Assembly: GCA_902774365.1 (NCBI GenBank)
Contig: CACYHX010000007.1
Location: 1-64,000 of the forward strand
DNA from: an uncultured Bacteroidia bacterium
Lineage (GTDB): Bacteria > Bacteroidota > Bacteroidia > Bacteroidales > F082
Length of the DNA: 64,000 nucleotides
Direction of reading: 5' to 3'
Shown: positions 1 to 7,952 of the stretch, piece by piece
How positions within the stretch are numbered: the stretch's first letter is position 1
Layout of the letters: the number at the start of each line of letters is the position of its first letter
Translations under genes and position numbers: made by a program
Notes under the pieces: model-generated
Told to the model about the DNA's origin: nothing
Database searches by the model: none
Seen by the model: only the letters and a program-made list of their open reading frames with translations

Positions 1-1
1 A

Positions 2-109
2 CGAGTTGCCGTACCTACGGACAAGTTTAAACCCCAAAAAGAAAGAGGAAGCATGTATCCCATTACATCATTCACGGAAGTGAGCAAGGAAGAGGCGTTG
101 GGGAGATAA
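2..109 (+). CDS. C-terminal fragment of an unidentified protein
   Basis: An open frame enters from the left edge and gives 35 residues before a TAA stop. The tail is hydrophilic and ends in SKEEALGR. A hairpin terminator follows about 30 bases later, which supports a real gene end. There is too little sequence to name a family. Confidence 0.5.
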   Translation, partial: RVAVPTDKFKPQKERGSMYPITSFTEVSKEEALGR

Positions 110-139
110 AACCTTAATCTAGTGCAGATGCTGATAATA

Positions 140-177
140 GTTCGGGCGAATTTTCAAATCCGCCCGAACTTATTTTA
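140..177 (+). terminator. Rho-independent terminator
   Basis: A 9-bp GC-rich stem (GTTCGGGCG at 140-148 with CGCCCGAAC at 161-169) is followed by a T-rich tract. It ends transcription of the gene entering from the left edge. Confidence 0.75.
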
Positions 178-214
178 TATTATATATGATATTGAAAAGA
201 GAAAGACACTAATA

Positions 215-934
215 TCATTTATAAGAGTAATCACCAATATTAATTTTGATTTTTTTAATCCAACAATTAATTCCAGGAGCTCGAGAAATAGAAGGAATTT
301 TTCCTCCCGTTTCATCTAATTTGAAAGTACCACAGAATTCCTTGAACGCATCATCATTCTCTTTAATATGCTTTTCATAGTCTTTTTCTGCATTGATGTT
401 TCCCGTAAACACAATGAATAAAGAAATAACGTTCTTCATATTTCGTCTTTGTGCTTCAATAATTGATCCAATGGTCGCTGACAAGAGTTGATAATACAAC
501 TCTTCGGAATTATCAGGTCTGTTTTCATAAAGATAATCGAGACATGAATTCAATCTTTGATTCATATTCTCTGTGGCTTCTTTACGTTTATCTTTGATTA
601 TTTTGTCAAATGGTTCAGAAACTTTGGCCTCAATTCCAATAAGTGTATCATTTCCAACCATTAACAAATCATGATGCCTAGGCCCACCTTTACCCATATC
701 TTTTTCAAAACTTGTCAATGCCTCTGGTTCACAATTAAAAACACTCTCTTTCAATCCACATTCTGCAATTACATTATCAATTACACAGGGGAACTCTTCT
801 GACAATGCGAAACGAGCCATTTCCAATGCACTCCTACCAACTTTCCACTGATTCGATCCTCCTTCTGGTGGAGCAACATGAAACCACTGTTCAAGATCTT
901 TAATTTCAACTGTTTTTCTAATGCTGATTTTCAT
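215..934 (-). CDS. PD-(D/E)XK nuclease-like protein (DUF6946-like)
   Basis: A 239-residue soluble protein. Asp89 lies at the start of a hydrophobic strand and is followed 13 residues later by Glu102-Ala-Lys104, the D...ExK arrangement of PD-(D/E)XK nucleases. The N-terminus, with a Trp-rich stretch around residues 17-30 and a helix at 33-47, resembles proteins catalogued as DUF6946; that assignment is from memory. There is no methyltransferase, helicase or recombinase beside it, so a restriction role has no support from context. A TAATTTTG box on the minus strand lies about 26 bases upstream of the start. It is divergent from the toxin-antitoxin pair. It could equally be a structural homologue without nuclease activity. 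Confidence 0.55.
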   Translation of the reverse strand: MKISIRKTVEIKDLEQWFHVAPPEGGSNQWKVGRSALEMARFALSEEFPCVIDNVIAECGLKESVFNCEPEALTSFEKDMGKGGPRHHDLLMVGNDTLIGIEAKVSEPFDKIIKDKRKEATENMNQRLNSCLDYLYENRPDNSEELYYQLLSATIGSIIEAQRRNMKNVISLFIVFTGNINAEKDYEKHIKENDDAFKEFCGTFKLDETGGKIPSISRAPGINCWIKKIKINIGDYSYK

Positions 935-959
935 AATATTTAGGATTAGTTTAGCAAAG

Positions 960-1017
960 CAAAATTAAAACAAATTTATAAACAATTCCTTTATTTCTTC
1001 TATTATTATTATTTTTG
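960..1017. promoter_or_regulatory. Divergent promoter region, nuclease-like gene / toxin-antitoxin pair
   Basis: The minus-strand -7 box TAATTTTG is at 960-967 (read as CAAAATTA on the plus strand). The plus-strand -7 box TATTTTTG is at 1010-1017. Both match the Bacteroidota TAnnTTTG consensus. Confidence 0.6.
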
Positions 1018-1041
1018 CAACCGCCCAAAAGAAAAACAAAG

Positions 1042-1362
1042 ATGGAATACGAAGAAAACGACAATCCCATCGGCATGGCCGGAGAACCTTCTGCTGCATT
1101 GTATTATGGTTCAAGTAACCAGCTGAGAGAAAGCGGCATCATCCCTGAGTTATCTCACCTCGACAAGTCGGACACCTTATGGATTATTCGCTTTTTACAA
1201 CTGCGTTTGGAGCAAATGATTGCCAAAGAGAAAAACAATCTTGAGCCAGACACGGACCCTATGTTTGGATTGAATTACCTGAAAAGCATCCACGAAGGAC
1301 TACCAGATTTTAAGGATTTAAAAAACGAGTATTTACATGATAAATACGGCATTGCATTATGA
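1042..1362 (+). CDS. Putative antitoxin partner of the PIN-domain toxin
   Basis: A 106-residue acidic protein with no family I recognise. I start it at ATG 1042: the frame is open further upstream to a TTG at 1015, but that codon lies inside the -7 promoter box and would precede the transcript start. Its last codons overlap the toxin start in an ATGA arrangement, typical of translationally coupled antitoxin-toxin operons. A predicted helix rich in Leu, Arg and Glu (around residues 45-65) could contact the toxin. No clear ribbon-helix-helix or AbrB DNA-binding motif is visible. The antitoxin role is inferred from position. Confidence 0.6.
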   Translation: MEYEENDNPIGMAGEPSAALYYGSSNQLRESGIIPELSHLDKSDTLWIIRFLQLRLEQMIAKEKNNLEPDTDPMFGLNYLKSIHEGLPDFKDLKNEYLHDKYGIAL

Positions 1363-1811
1363 AAGTGTTTCTTGACACCAATGTATTCGTCGAATACATT
1401 TTCGAAAGAGAACAGTTTCCATCTGTTCAACGCATTTTCCAAGCCATAACGGAAAAACAAATTGAAGGCATTACTTCGCACGCTACATTCTATACATTGG
1501 CATACCTATCCGAGCAAATGTTAAAACACAAAGGCATCCATCGTCCAGAATTAACCGAACAGACTCGAATGATTATTCGCAGCATGCTTCAACTTGTCCG
1601 CGTTGGGAACTTGGAACATGAAGACATGATTGCCGGAGTTGATGATGCTTCCTTTTCTGACATCGAGGACAGTTTTCAACATCAATGCGCCATACGTAAC
1701 CAATGCGACTACCTTATAACCATCAATATCAATGATTTCCTAAACACATCAGAACCATTGATTTCTGTCTTGACACCAAACAACTTTGTTGAAAGCGTGC
1801 TCAACCAATAA
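1359..1811 (+). CDS. PIN-domain toxin (VapC-like ribonuclease)
   Basis: A 150-residue PIN-fold protein. The N-terminus VFLDTNVFVEY carries the first catalytic Asp6. The conserved acidic cluster DIEDSFQ is at 101-107 and CDYLITININDF at 116-127 ends the fold, giving the Asp quartet expected of a Mg2+-dependent single-strand RNase. This is the PIN_3-like subgroup with the D-x-x-D-x-x-Q pattern before the final acidic residues. Known relatives cleave tRNA or rRNA when not bound by the antitoxin. The start overlaps the upstream antitoxin gene by 4 bases. The RNA target cannot be read from the sequence. Confidence 0.82.
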   Translation: MKVFLDTNVFVEYIFEREQFPSVQRIFQAITEKQIEGITSHATFYTLAYLSEQMLKHKGIHRPELTEQTRMIIRSMLQLVRVGNLEHEDMIAGVDDASFSDIEDSFQHQCAIRNQCDYLITININDFLNTSEPLISVLTPNNFVESVLNQ

Positions 1812-1852
1812 CCAAGCATCAATCTTTTCTCCAATTCTAAAACACGAGCATC

Positions 1853-2989
1853 ATGCAAAACCTTAAACACCTCTTCCTGATTATCTTCGCCTTACTCTCC
1901 TGCCACACTGCTCTGGCACAGGACTACATCCTCGATTGCTTCCATTCCGATGACAATGTCGACCGGATGCAATTCGTTTACAACGCCGACAACCTGTTGG
2001 AATCGTGCCATTCCATTTCCAACGCTGGCGGCGAAATTGACGACCTCATCGACTCCCTTTATTACGATGAGCGAGGCAACGTAATCCGCATCGACTTCTT
2101 CCAATACTACGAGAACGAATGGATCTTCCCGAGTTACGTCACATACACTTATGACGACAACAACCACCGTCTCACCCGCACCAACTACAACGACTGGGGC
2201 AGCGGCTTCGAACTGCAAGGCATCTACACCTATTCTTATGACGGCGACCTGCTCACCAGCTACGAGATGACCCTAGGAGGCATGCTACTCATGCGTGGCA
2301 CCTATACTTACGACGCCAACGGCCTTCTTCTGCAATGCCTCGAAGAATATAACGATGCATGGGGTGGCACCGGCTGGAGCAATTCCGCCCTCGTCACCTA
2401 TACCTACGACGCATCGGGCAACTGCACTAACGAGGAGTCTTCCTATTGGGAAAACGGATGGGTGCCTAACTCAAGCATAGAAAGGGCTTTCGACGACAAC
2501 GGCAACTGTTTGCAACGTGTGAAGCACAGCGACGGCATGATTGTCGACCGCGTGCGCTACAACTATGACGAAGCTTGCCCCATCGACAACGTGATCATGC
2601 CCTATCACCCGGAGCCCAACTACAAATGGGAAAAATCCGCCCATCGTCCCATCAGTTATGCCTGGGAAACCGTCAATGATGGCAGCCAACTCGTCTATGT
2701 CTGCGACTACATCTTTGAATACAGGACTTTCGAAGGCATGCCTCAAAACGACATACCTGCTTTGGACATGATGACCGTCTACCCCAACCCCGCCCAAGAC
2801 GAGATGGCCCTCAGCCTCGAAGGCTTGCGCCGTTATGAAATCATCGACATGAAAGGAAGGACCGTCATGCAAGGTCAAGCCGATGGGAACCGCCACACCG
2901 TCGATGTATCCGACTTGGCTTCAGGTCTTTATCTGGTGAAAGCCTACAACGGACAGACGTGGAGCATCTGCAAGGTACAAGTCAAATAA
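1853..2989 (+). CDS. Secreted protein with YD-like repeats and a T9SS type A sorting domain
   Basis: A 378-residue exported protein. A signal peptide (about residues 1-22, ending ALAQ) is followed by about 200 residues of repeats shaped like YTYDxNN and YSYDGD, similar to YD/RHS-type beta strands. The last 75 residues form a classical type IX secretion sorting domain: VYPNPAQDE, then a diagnostic MKGRTV stretch and a final GLYLVKAYNG strand. The protein is therefore probably moved across the outer membrane by T9SS and attached to the surface or released. The function of the repeat part is unknown. Confidence 0.8.
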   Translation: MQNLKHLFLIIFALLSCHTALAQDYILDCFHSDDNVDRMQFVYNADNLLESCHSISNAGGEIDDLIDSLYYDERGNVIRIDFFQYYENEWIFPSYVTYTYDDNNHRLTRTNYNDWGSGFELQGIYTYSYDGDLLTSYEMTLGGMLLMRGTYTYDANGLLLQCLEEYNDAWGGTGWSNSALVTYTYDASGNCTNEESSYWENGWVPNSSIERAFDDNGNCLQRVKHSDGMIVDRVRYNYDEACPIDNVIMPYHPEPNYKWEKSAHRPISYAWETVNDGSQLVYVCDYIFEYRTFEGMPQNDIPALDMMTVYPNPAQDEMALSLEGLRRYEIIDMKGRTVMQGQADGNRHTVDVSDLASGLYLVKAYNGQTWSICKVQVK

Positions 2990-2991
2990 GG

Positions 2992-3876
2992 TCAGGCTTT
3001 CTTCTCTGTTAGAATCATAAACAGAATCGCGAACAGAATCAGTGCGACACCGAGGGCGACATTGAGCGTGAAAGCCTCGTGAAAGACCAAGGTACCGATG
3101 ACGATGGCCGTCAGCGGTTCAAGGATGCCGAGGATGGAGGTCTTGGTGGCGCCTACGGCCTTGCTTGAAGCCGCCAAGGTGATGGTGGCAATAGCCGTTG
3201 GCAATATCGCCAAGCCCAACACATTCAGCCAGCTGACCGCATCGGGTACGGCATTGAGATGCACGCCGAAACCCGACATGGAAAACAACATCACCGAGCC
3301 GATGAGGAAGCAATAAAAGGTCAAGGTGAGGTTGGGGATGGCCTTGACTTGTTCACTGAGGTTGACGATGACAATAAATAAGGTATAGCACAGCCCCGAG
3401 GCCACCACGAGGGCGATGCCGCGCCAATCAATAAAGCCGCCACCGCCTTTGAGCGAGAGCAAAATGGCGCCCGCCACGCCCGCGAAGATGGAAATCCATG
3501 TCTTCCAGCTTGGGAACTGCCCGAAAAACATCATGATGAGTGCGACCATTATGGGATAGACATAAAGGATGCTCGTGGCGATGCCCGAAGGGATGTATTT
3601 GTATGCCTCAAACAAGGTGATGCTGCACCCAGTGAACAACACGCCAAGAATGGCCATGAGCCCGAACTGCCTCCAGGTGATGCGTATTTGTCGCTTTGCA
3701 ACGAGCATATATGCCAGCATCAACAAGGTAGCCACGCCATAGCGGTAAAACAGCAAGGAGTTGACATCCAAGCCCTTGTTGATGACGGGCACGCCAAACA
3801 ACGGGTTCATGCCGTAGGTGATGCCCGAGATGATGCCCGCGAGATAGCCCCAATGAATTGAATTCTTGTTTTGCAT
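2992..3876 (-). CDS. EamA/DMT-family transporter
   Basis: A 294-residue membrane protein of about ten hydrophobic segments arranged as two EamA halves. The first half carries the YGMNPLFGVPV start and GIATSILYVYPIMVAL; the second carries GLCYTLFIVIV and GILEPLTAIVIGTLVF. The last is the usual conserved end of the second repeat. Relatives export amino acids, nucleosides or other metabolites; the substrate is not predictable here. It converges on the upstream secreted protein with 2 bases between the stops. A minus-strand -7 box lies at 3938-3945. Confidence 0.85.
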   Translation of the reverse strand: MQNKNSIHWGYLAGIISGITYGMNPLFGVPVINKGLDVNSLLFYRYGVATLLMLAYMLVAKRQIRITWRQFGLMAILGVLFTGCSITLFEAYKYIPSGIATSILYVYPIMVALIMMFFGQFPSWKTWISIFAGVAGAILLSLKGGGGFIDWRGIALVVASGLCYTLFIVIVNLSEQVKAIPNLTLTFYCFLIGSVMLFSMSGFGVHLNAVPDAVSWLNVLGLAILPTAIATITLAASSKAVGATKTSILGILEPLTAIVIGTLVFHEAFTLNVALGVALILFAILFMILTEKKA

Positions 3877-3893
3877 TTTAGTCTTTGTAAACC

Positions 3894-3917
3894 GGCCCTT
3901 CGACAGGCTCAGGGACC
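3894..3917. repeat. Dispersed short repeat around TTCGACAGGCTCA
   Basis: An imperfect inverted repeat with GGCCCTT and AGGGACC arms around CGACAGGCTC. A second copy lies at 24996-25020 upstream of recA. Both are intergenic. Confidence 0.6.
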
Positions 3918-3937
3918 TGGCTCTTTGAAAACGGCCG

Positions 3938-4030
3938 CAAAATTAGGCATTGTCGGGCGATTTCCGAAGCAGGGAAAAAGAAAAATTTGTTCCCACCTGA
4001 TTGCCAGTCCGATAAAAAGTTGTAATTTTG
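3938..4030. promoter_or_regulatory. Divergent promoter region, EamA / rpsP
   Basis: Minus-strand -7 box TAATTTTG at 3938-3945 for the transporter. Plus-strand -7 box TAATTTTG at 4023-4030, with a TTG at 4001-4003 at the right distance for the -33 element, drives rpsP. Confidence 0.65.
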
Positions 4031-4091
4031 CAGCCGAAACCTCGGGTAGGTTTTAGTTAATTCATTAAAAATCAACTTAAAACATTAAATT

Positions 4092-4664
4092 ATGCCTGCA
4101 AAAATTAGATTGCAAAGACATGGCAAGAAGGGTCAACCCTTCTATCACATCGTAGTTGCCGACTCTCGCGCACCACGTGATGGTAAATTCATTGAGAAAT
4201 TAGGCACCTACAACCCGCTGACCAACCCTGCTCAGATCAACATCAAGTTTGACAGAGCTTTGCATTGGTACAGCATTGGTGCAGTTCCCACCGACACTGT
4301 CCGTTCGCTGCTCAGCAAGACCGGCGTCATGATGAAGTATCACCTGATGCGCGGTGTCCAGAAAGGCGCTATGACCGAGGAGCAAGCCGAAGTCAAGTTC
4401 CAGAACTGGATGAAGGAGAAGGAAGCAAAGGTCGCCAACTTCGTCAAGGCCAACGAAGAGAAGGCCCGTGGCGAGAAGAAGACCCGTCTGGAAGCCGAGA
4501 AGCAAGTCAACGAGGCCCGTGCCGCCGAGCTCGCCAAGAAGAGACTCGCTGAAATGGAAGCCAAGAAGGCTGCTGAAGCCGAAGCCGCTGCTGAGGCTGC
4601 CGCCGAGGAAGCTCCCGCTGAGGAAGCCCCGGCCGCAGAAACCGAAGCTACTGCCGAAGCCTAA
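4092..4664 (+). CDS. rpsP: 30S ribosomal protein S16
   Basis: A 190-residue protein. The first 80 or so residues are the complete S16 domain ([20 protein letters not shown] at the start, then GTYNPLTNP and the Asp/Arg-rich middle). The remaining roughly 100 residues are an unusually long Lys/Glu/Ala helix ending in an almost pure Ala-Glu-Pro tail. Such tails are common in Bacteroidota S16, whereas most bacteria have an S16 of 80-90 residues. It is transcribed alone from its own promoter and is followed by a strong terminator, so it is separated from trmD and rimM; rimM lies at 36118-36642 in this window. Confidence 0.97.
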   Translation: MPAKIRLQRHGKKGQPFYHIVVADSRAPRDGKFIEKLGTYNPLTNPAQINIKFDRALHWYSIGAVPTDTVRSLLSKTGVMMKYHLMRGVQKGAMTEEQAEVKFQNWMKEKEAKVANFVKANEEKARGEKKTRLEAEKQVNEARAAELAKKRLAEMEAKKAAEAEAAAEAAAEEAPAEEAPAAETEATAEA

Positions 4665-4682
4665 TCGGAATATTTCAGAAAC

Positions 4683-4712
4683 GAAAATAGCCGCTCTCGG
4701 AGCGGCTATTTT
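4683..4712 (+). terminator. Terminator of rpsP
   Basis: A 13-bp stem of AAAATAGCCGCTC with GAGCGGCTATTTT and a TCG loop, directly after the rpsP stop. Its symmetry lets it also serve the convergent gene at 4716. Confidence 0.85.
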
Positions 4713-4715
4713 CGT

Positions 4716-5042
4716 TTACAACCCACGGAAAAACAGATATGCCTCGTTTTTGATGTAATCGCGCAAGGAGCGAAAGTCCTCCAATGTACCAGGAGACGGC
4801 AGATCGGGGCACTCATAAATCACATCAAAATCGGGAAGTTCGAATTCCTCCACGTTTCTCGGACGATACCCCGACAGGTCAATCAGGCATTCTTTCATCG
4901 CAGCAACCAACAAAGTATCAACATATTGCAATGGATGACGTCCTGCCGACACTACTTCGACATGGGTCGAATAATCGCTTAAGAACGCCGCAGCCATCGG
5001 TCCACAGCAGGCATCCGTTTCGGTGAGCACCAATACCCTCAT
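4716..5042 (-). CDS. Degenerate low-molecular-weight phosphatase/ArsC-fold protein
   Basis: A 108-residue protein clearly related to low-molecular-weight protein tyrosine phosphatases and thioredoxin-type arsenate reductases. The first strand RVLVL, the P-loop helix start PMAAAF, the VVSAGRHPLQYV strand, the MKECLIDLSGYRPRNVEEF helix and turn, the FDVIY strand, and a final helix FRSLRDYIKNEAYLFF all align in order. The family catalytic loop C-x5-R is not preserved: the Cys position holds Thr7 and the Arg position holds Cys13. The later Asp-Pro loop is shortened (about 108 residues against 140-150 usual). Loss of catalysis is inferred, suggesting a binding or regulatory role. It converges with rpsP and has its own promoter box at 5061-5068. 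Confidence 0.7.
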   Translation of the reverse strand: MRVLVLTETDACCGPMAAAFLSDYSTHVEVVSAGRHPLQYVDTLLVAAMKECLIDLSGYRPRNVEEFELPDFDVIYECPDLPSPGTLEDFRSLRDYIKNEAYLFFRGL

Positions 5043-5060
5043 ACCTTGTATTTTTTATTG

Positions 5061-5138
5061 CAAAAATAGTGGATTTCGGCAAAACTGAAGATTTTTGGGC
5101 AAGAAAAGCCGTTATTTCCTGACGTTTTACTATCTTTG
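5061..5138. promoter_or_regulatory. Divergent promoter region, phosphatase-like gene / yebC
   Basis: Minus-strand -7 box TATTTTTG at 5061-5068 and plus-strand -7 box TATCTTTG at 5131-5138. Confidence 0.62.
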
Positions 5139-5172
5139 CGCCCTAAAAAGTAAAAATCTAAAACTATACATA

Positions 5173-5901
5173 ATGGGAAGAGCATTTGAATACCGCAAAG
5201 CGGCCAAGCTGAAAAGATGGGGACACATGTCAAGAGTGTTCCCGAAACTCGGAAAACTGATCACCATCGCTGCCAAGGAAGGTGGTCCTGACCCCGACAT
5301 GAACCCCAAACTGCGCCAGGCCATCCAAAACGCCAAGGCCGAGAACATGCCCAAGGACAATATCGATGCCGCCATCAAGCGCGCCACCGATAAGGATGCT
5401 GCCAACCTCGTCGAAATCACCTACGAAGGCAAAGGCCCCTTCGGCATCCAATGCATGGTGGAATGCGCCACTGACAACACCACGCGCACCGTGGCCAACG
5501 TGAAGTCGTACTTCAACAAGTGCGGCGGCTCATTCCTGCCCATCGGCTCGCTGGAGTTCATGTTCACCCGCAAGGCTGTCTTCGAAATCGAGATGCCTGC
5601 CGGCATGGACAAGGACGAACTGGAGCTTGAGCTCATCGACTATGGCCTGGACGAAATCGTCACTGAGACCGACGAAGAAGAAGGTACCACCACGACTACC
5701 GTCTACACTGCCTGGACCGACTACGGCACCATGCACGACGCCCTCGAAGAACGCAAGATCAACATCGTGAAGGCCAACCTGCAGCGTTTCCCCAACCAAA
5801 CCGTCAGCTTCACCGACGAACAGATGGTGGAAATCGAGAAATTCCTCGACAAACTCGATGAAGACGAAGACATCCAAGCCGTCTACACTAACATGGAATA
5901 A
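5173..5901 (+). CDS. yebC: YebC/PmpR-family protein
   Basis: A 242-residue YebC/TACO1-family protein. MGRAFEYRKAAKLKRW, KLGKLITIAAKEGGPDP, NMPKDNIDAAIKRA and YEGKGPFG are the family signatures, and the length is normal. I place the start at ATG 5173 because the frame extends upstream into the -7 box at 5131-5138. Family members bind DNA as regulators in some bacteria and act on ribosomes stalled at proline-rich sequences in others. The gene behind it starts 14 bases after the stop and is probably cotranscribed. Confidence 0.93.
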   Translation: MGRAFEYRKAAKLKRWGHMSRVFPKLGKLITIAAKEGGPDPDMNPKLRQAIQNAKAENMPKDNIDAAIKRATDKDAANLVEITYEGKGPFGIQCMVECATDNTTRTVANVKSYFNKCGGSFLPIGSLEFMFTRKAVFEIEMPAGMDKDELELELIDYGLDEIVTETDEEEGTTTTTVYTAWTDYGTMHDALEERKINIVKANLQRFPNQTVSFTDEQMVEIEKFLDKLDEDEDIQAVYTNME

Positions 5902-5915
5902 ATGGAGGACTAGAA

Positions 5916-6638
5916 ATGAATGATTGGGAGAAAGAATTAAGCGACAAACTGACAAAATTTTCGGAAGACGAATTCAACTATATTGACACCAAAGACATCA
6001 CAAATGCTGACAATATCGACTATGGATGCTCGGGTGTTTATATGGAAGCAACTGTGATTTATTTGGAAATCAAGAACTTGCCATATATCCTTAAGGAAAA
6101 TGGAAGACGTAAGGCAGCGAAAGTCTACACGATGCTGCACACCGTGATTACCTCTATCGCAAAGAACACCGGCGCCTTTGTCAACACGCTTTCCCCCAAC
6201 GCCATCCTAGTTGTTTATCCTGGCAAAGAAGAGGTCAACAAAGATGCGGTCAGAGGAGCCATGAGAATCTCCTACGCCCTTAGCGACGCTTTCAAGCACC
6301 AGTTTTCAGAGTTTGGTATGGAGTTCTCCATGGGCCTTGACCACGGCCATATCATGGGCACCAAGAACCTGTCGGACAACAACTACGACTCCATCACCTG
6401 GTTTGGCTCTTGCATATACAAAGCCATGCGCATCTGCAACGAGTGTGCCCGCCCGTTCTATGTCGGCGTATCTGGCTCCATCTACCACAACCTCGACGAG
6501 GACCTTCGCATTGCCGAACGCCGCATCCTTGGCATCAGGAAAAAAGTAGAAATCTGGACCAAGGTATCTTATCAATACGAAAACGTCAAGAAGCACCTGT
6601 ATCAAACCAACCACAAGATTTCATTTGACGAGGAGTAA
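5916..6638 (+). CDS. Class III nucleotidyl-cyclase-fold protein, probably inactive
   Basis: A 240-residue soluble protein. Residues 40-190 follow the order of a class III cyclase domain: strand ATVIYLEI, a helix, GAFVNTLSPNAILVV, a helix, FSMGLDHGHIMGT and ITWFGSCIYKAMRI. The two metal-binding Asp positions appear as Glu51 and Ser93-Pro94. The transition-state Asn of the late Asn-x3-Arg motif appears as Tyr168, although Arg172 is kept. Cyclase activity is therefore unlikely. It begins 14 bases after yebC with a GGAGG-like site before the ATG, so the two are likely one operon. Function is unknown; a nucleotide-sensing or scaffold role is a guess. Confidence 0.6.
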   Translation: MNDWEKELSDKLTKFSEDEFNYIDTKDITNADNIDYGCSGVYMEATVIYLEIKNLPYILKENGRRKAAKVYTMLHTVITSIAKNTGAFVNTLSPNAILVVYPGKEEVNKDAVRGAMRISYALSDAFKHQFSEFGMEFSMGLDHGHIMGTKNLSDNNYDSITWFGSCIYKAMRICNECARPFYVGVSGSIYHNLDEDLRIAERRILGIRKKVEIWTKVSYQYENVKKHLYQTNHKISFDEE

Positions 6639-6677
6639 TAAATTGCCTTAAAGTCTCGTTTGTTTCCAAAAATCGCA

Positions 6678-6685
6678 TAAATTTG
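6678..6685 (+). promoter_or_regulatory. -7 promoter box of the DUF3078 gene
   Basis: TAAATTTG, 25 bases upstream of the ATG at 6711. Confidence 0.5.
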
Positions 6686-6710
6686 CATTTGGAAATTTGA
6701 TTCGCTCCCA

Positions 6711-7943
6711 ATGAGATTACAGACCAGGCAGTTTATCCGTATCTTATTGATTCTCATATCAACGATAGCCGCTTATCCGATTTTCGGGCAAGCGCGCTAC
6801 CCTTTTATGACGCCCAAAATCGACTCCATTTGCCGCAACACCTTGGATTATATCCGCATTAAACAGACGCTCACCTTACAACAGTATGCCATAGACCAGG
6901 ACGCAGAACATCTGCGCCGCACCATCGACATCCTCAACCAACACCTCGAAGAGACCCTTAACGAGCAGCAGATTGTTGACTCGGAATTAGCCGCCATCAA
7001 CCGCTACCTCGACTCACTCACGCCCAAGCGTCCCGATGGTCCAAGGCCTAAGGAGAACATCATCGACATCCTCAATGAGCGGCTGAGTTTCCACGGCGAC
7101 TATGGCCTGAACATCAACCAGTTGGCACTTTCAAACTGGGCGGCTGGCGGCGAAAGCTCTTTCTCGGGTAAGGCCTTCGCCAACTTTACACTCATCGACA
7201 GGAAGAAATCTTTCGAGCAGAAGCTGACGGGAGCCTTCGCCTTCGGCATCTCGCGTTATGCCGACAAACGCATCGAGAAATCGGACGACAAGATCGACCT
7301 CGCCTATTACCTGTCGCTCAACAGCAAAAGCCAATGGAATGTGACAGCGGTGGCCACTTTCAACACGCAGTTTGCCAACGGCTACAAATATCCCAACGAC
7401 TCGACTGTGATCTCCACCTTCTTCGCACCGGCATACCTTACCGTTTCAGCGGGTTATTCCTACAAGACCAAAGACGATCGTTTCCAAATCTACATGAGCC
7501 CCTTGGCTGGAAAGGTGACCTTCGTGATGAACCAAGCCTTGGCCGACCAAGGCGCCTTCGGCGTCAAGAAAGGGTATTACGACGAAGAGGGCAATTGGGT
7601 GCCTGGCGAAAACGTGGCCCCGGCACTCGGCATCAACATCATCACCAACTATAAGCAACCCATCATCAAAAACATCACCTACACGACGATGCTCAACCTC
7701 TTCTACAACTACATCGAGCGCCGAGATGACGACCGCCTGCGCCTCGACGTGAACTGGGAAAACACATTCCACTTCGTCATCACCAAATACATCTCGACAA
7801 TACTCTTTGTCCACCTCAAATACGACCACAACACCACCTTCCCCGTGTATGAGGAAGTCGACGGCGTGCAGACCGTGGTGGGCCACAAACCCAAGCTCCA
7901 ATTCAAGGAGTCGTTGGGCATCGCATTCGTACATAAGTTTTAA
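6711..7943 (+). CDS. DUF3078 outer-membrane protein
   Basis: A 410-residue exported protein. A signal peptide covers about residues 1-26 (ending FGQA). A short coiled segment at 55-100 follows. A predicted beta-barrel from about 125 to the end starts with the family signature NQLALSNWAAGGESSFSG (136-153) and finishes on a phenylalanine (FVHKF), the usual outer-membrane insertion signal. Members of this family are widespread Bacteroidota outer-membrane proteins of unknown function. The rmlD start codon follows 9 bases downstream, so cotranscription is likely. Confidence 0.85.
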   Translation: MRLQTRQFIRILLILISTIAAYPIFGQARYPFMTPKIDSICRNTLDYIRIKQTLTLQQYAIDQDAEHLRRTIDILNQHLEETLNEQQIVDSELAAINRYLDSLTPKRPDGPRPKENIIDILNERLSFHGDYGLNINQLALSNWAAGGESSFSGKAFANFTLIDRKKSFEQKLTGAFAFGISRYADKRIEKSDDKIDLAYYLSLNSKSQWNVTAVATFNTQFANGYKYPNDSTVISTFFAPAYLTVSAGYSYKTKDDRFQIYMSPLAGKVTFVMNQALADQGAFGVKKGYYDEEGNWVPGENVAPALGINIITNYKQPIIKNITYTTMLNLFYNYIERRDDDRLRLDVNWENTFHFVITKYISTILFVHLKYDHNTTFPVYEEVDGVQTVVGHKPKLQFKESLGIAFVHKF

Positions 7944-7952
7944 ACATTGAAA

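Noticed and set aside
215-1811. A defence island made of the PD-(D/E)XK-like protein and the toxin-antitoxin pair.
   Set aside because: The two units are divergently transcribed with separate promoters, and no helicase, ATPase, methyltransferase or mobile-element gene is nearby.
4092-4664. The long C-terminal extension of S16 as a novelty.
   Set aside because: Similar Lys/Glu/Ala tails are common in Bacteroidota S16.
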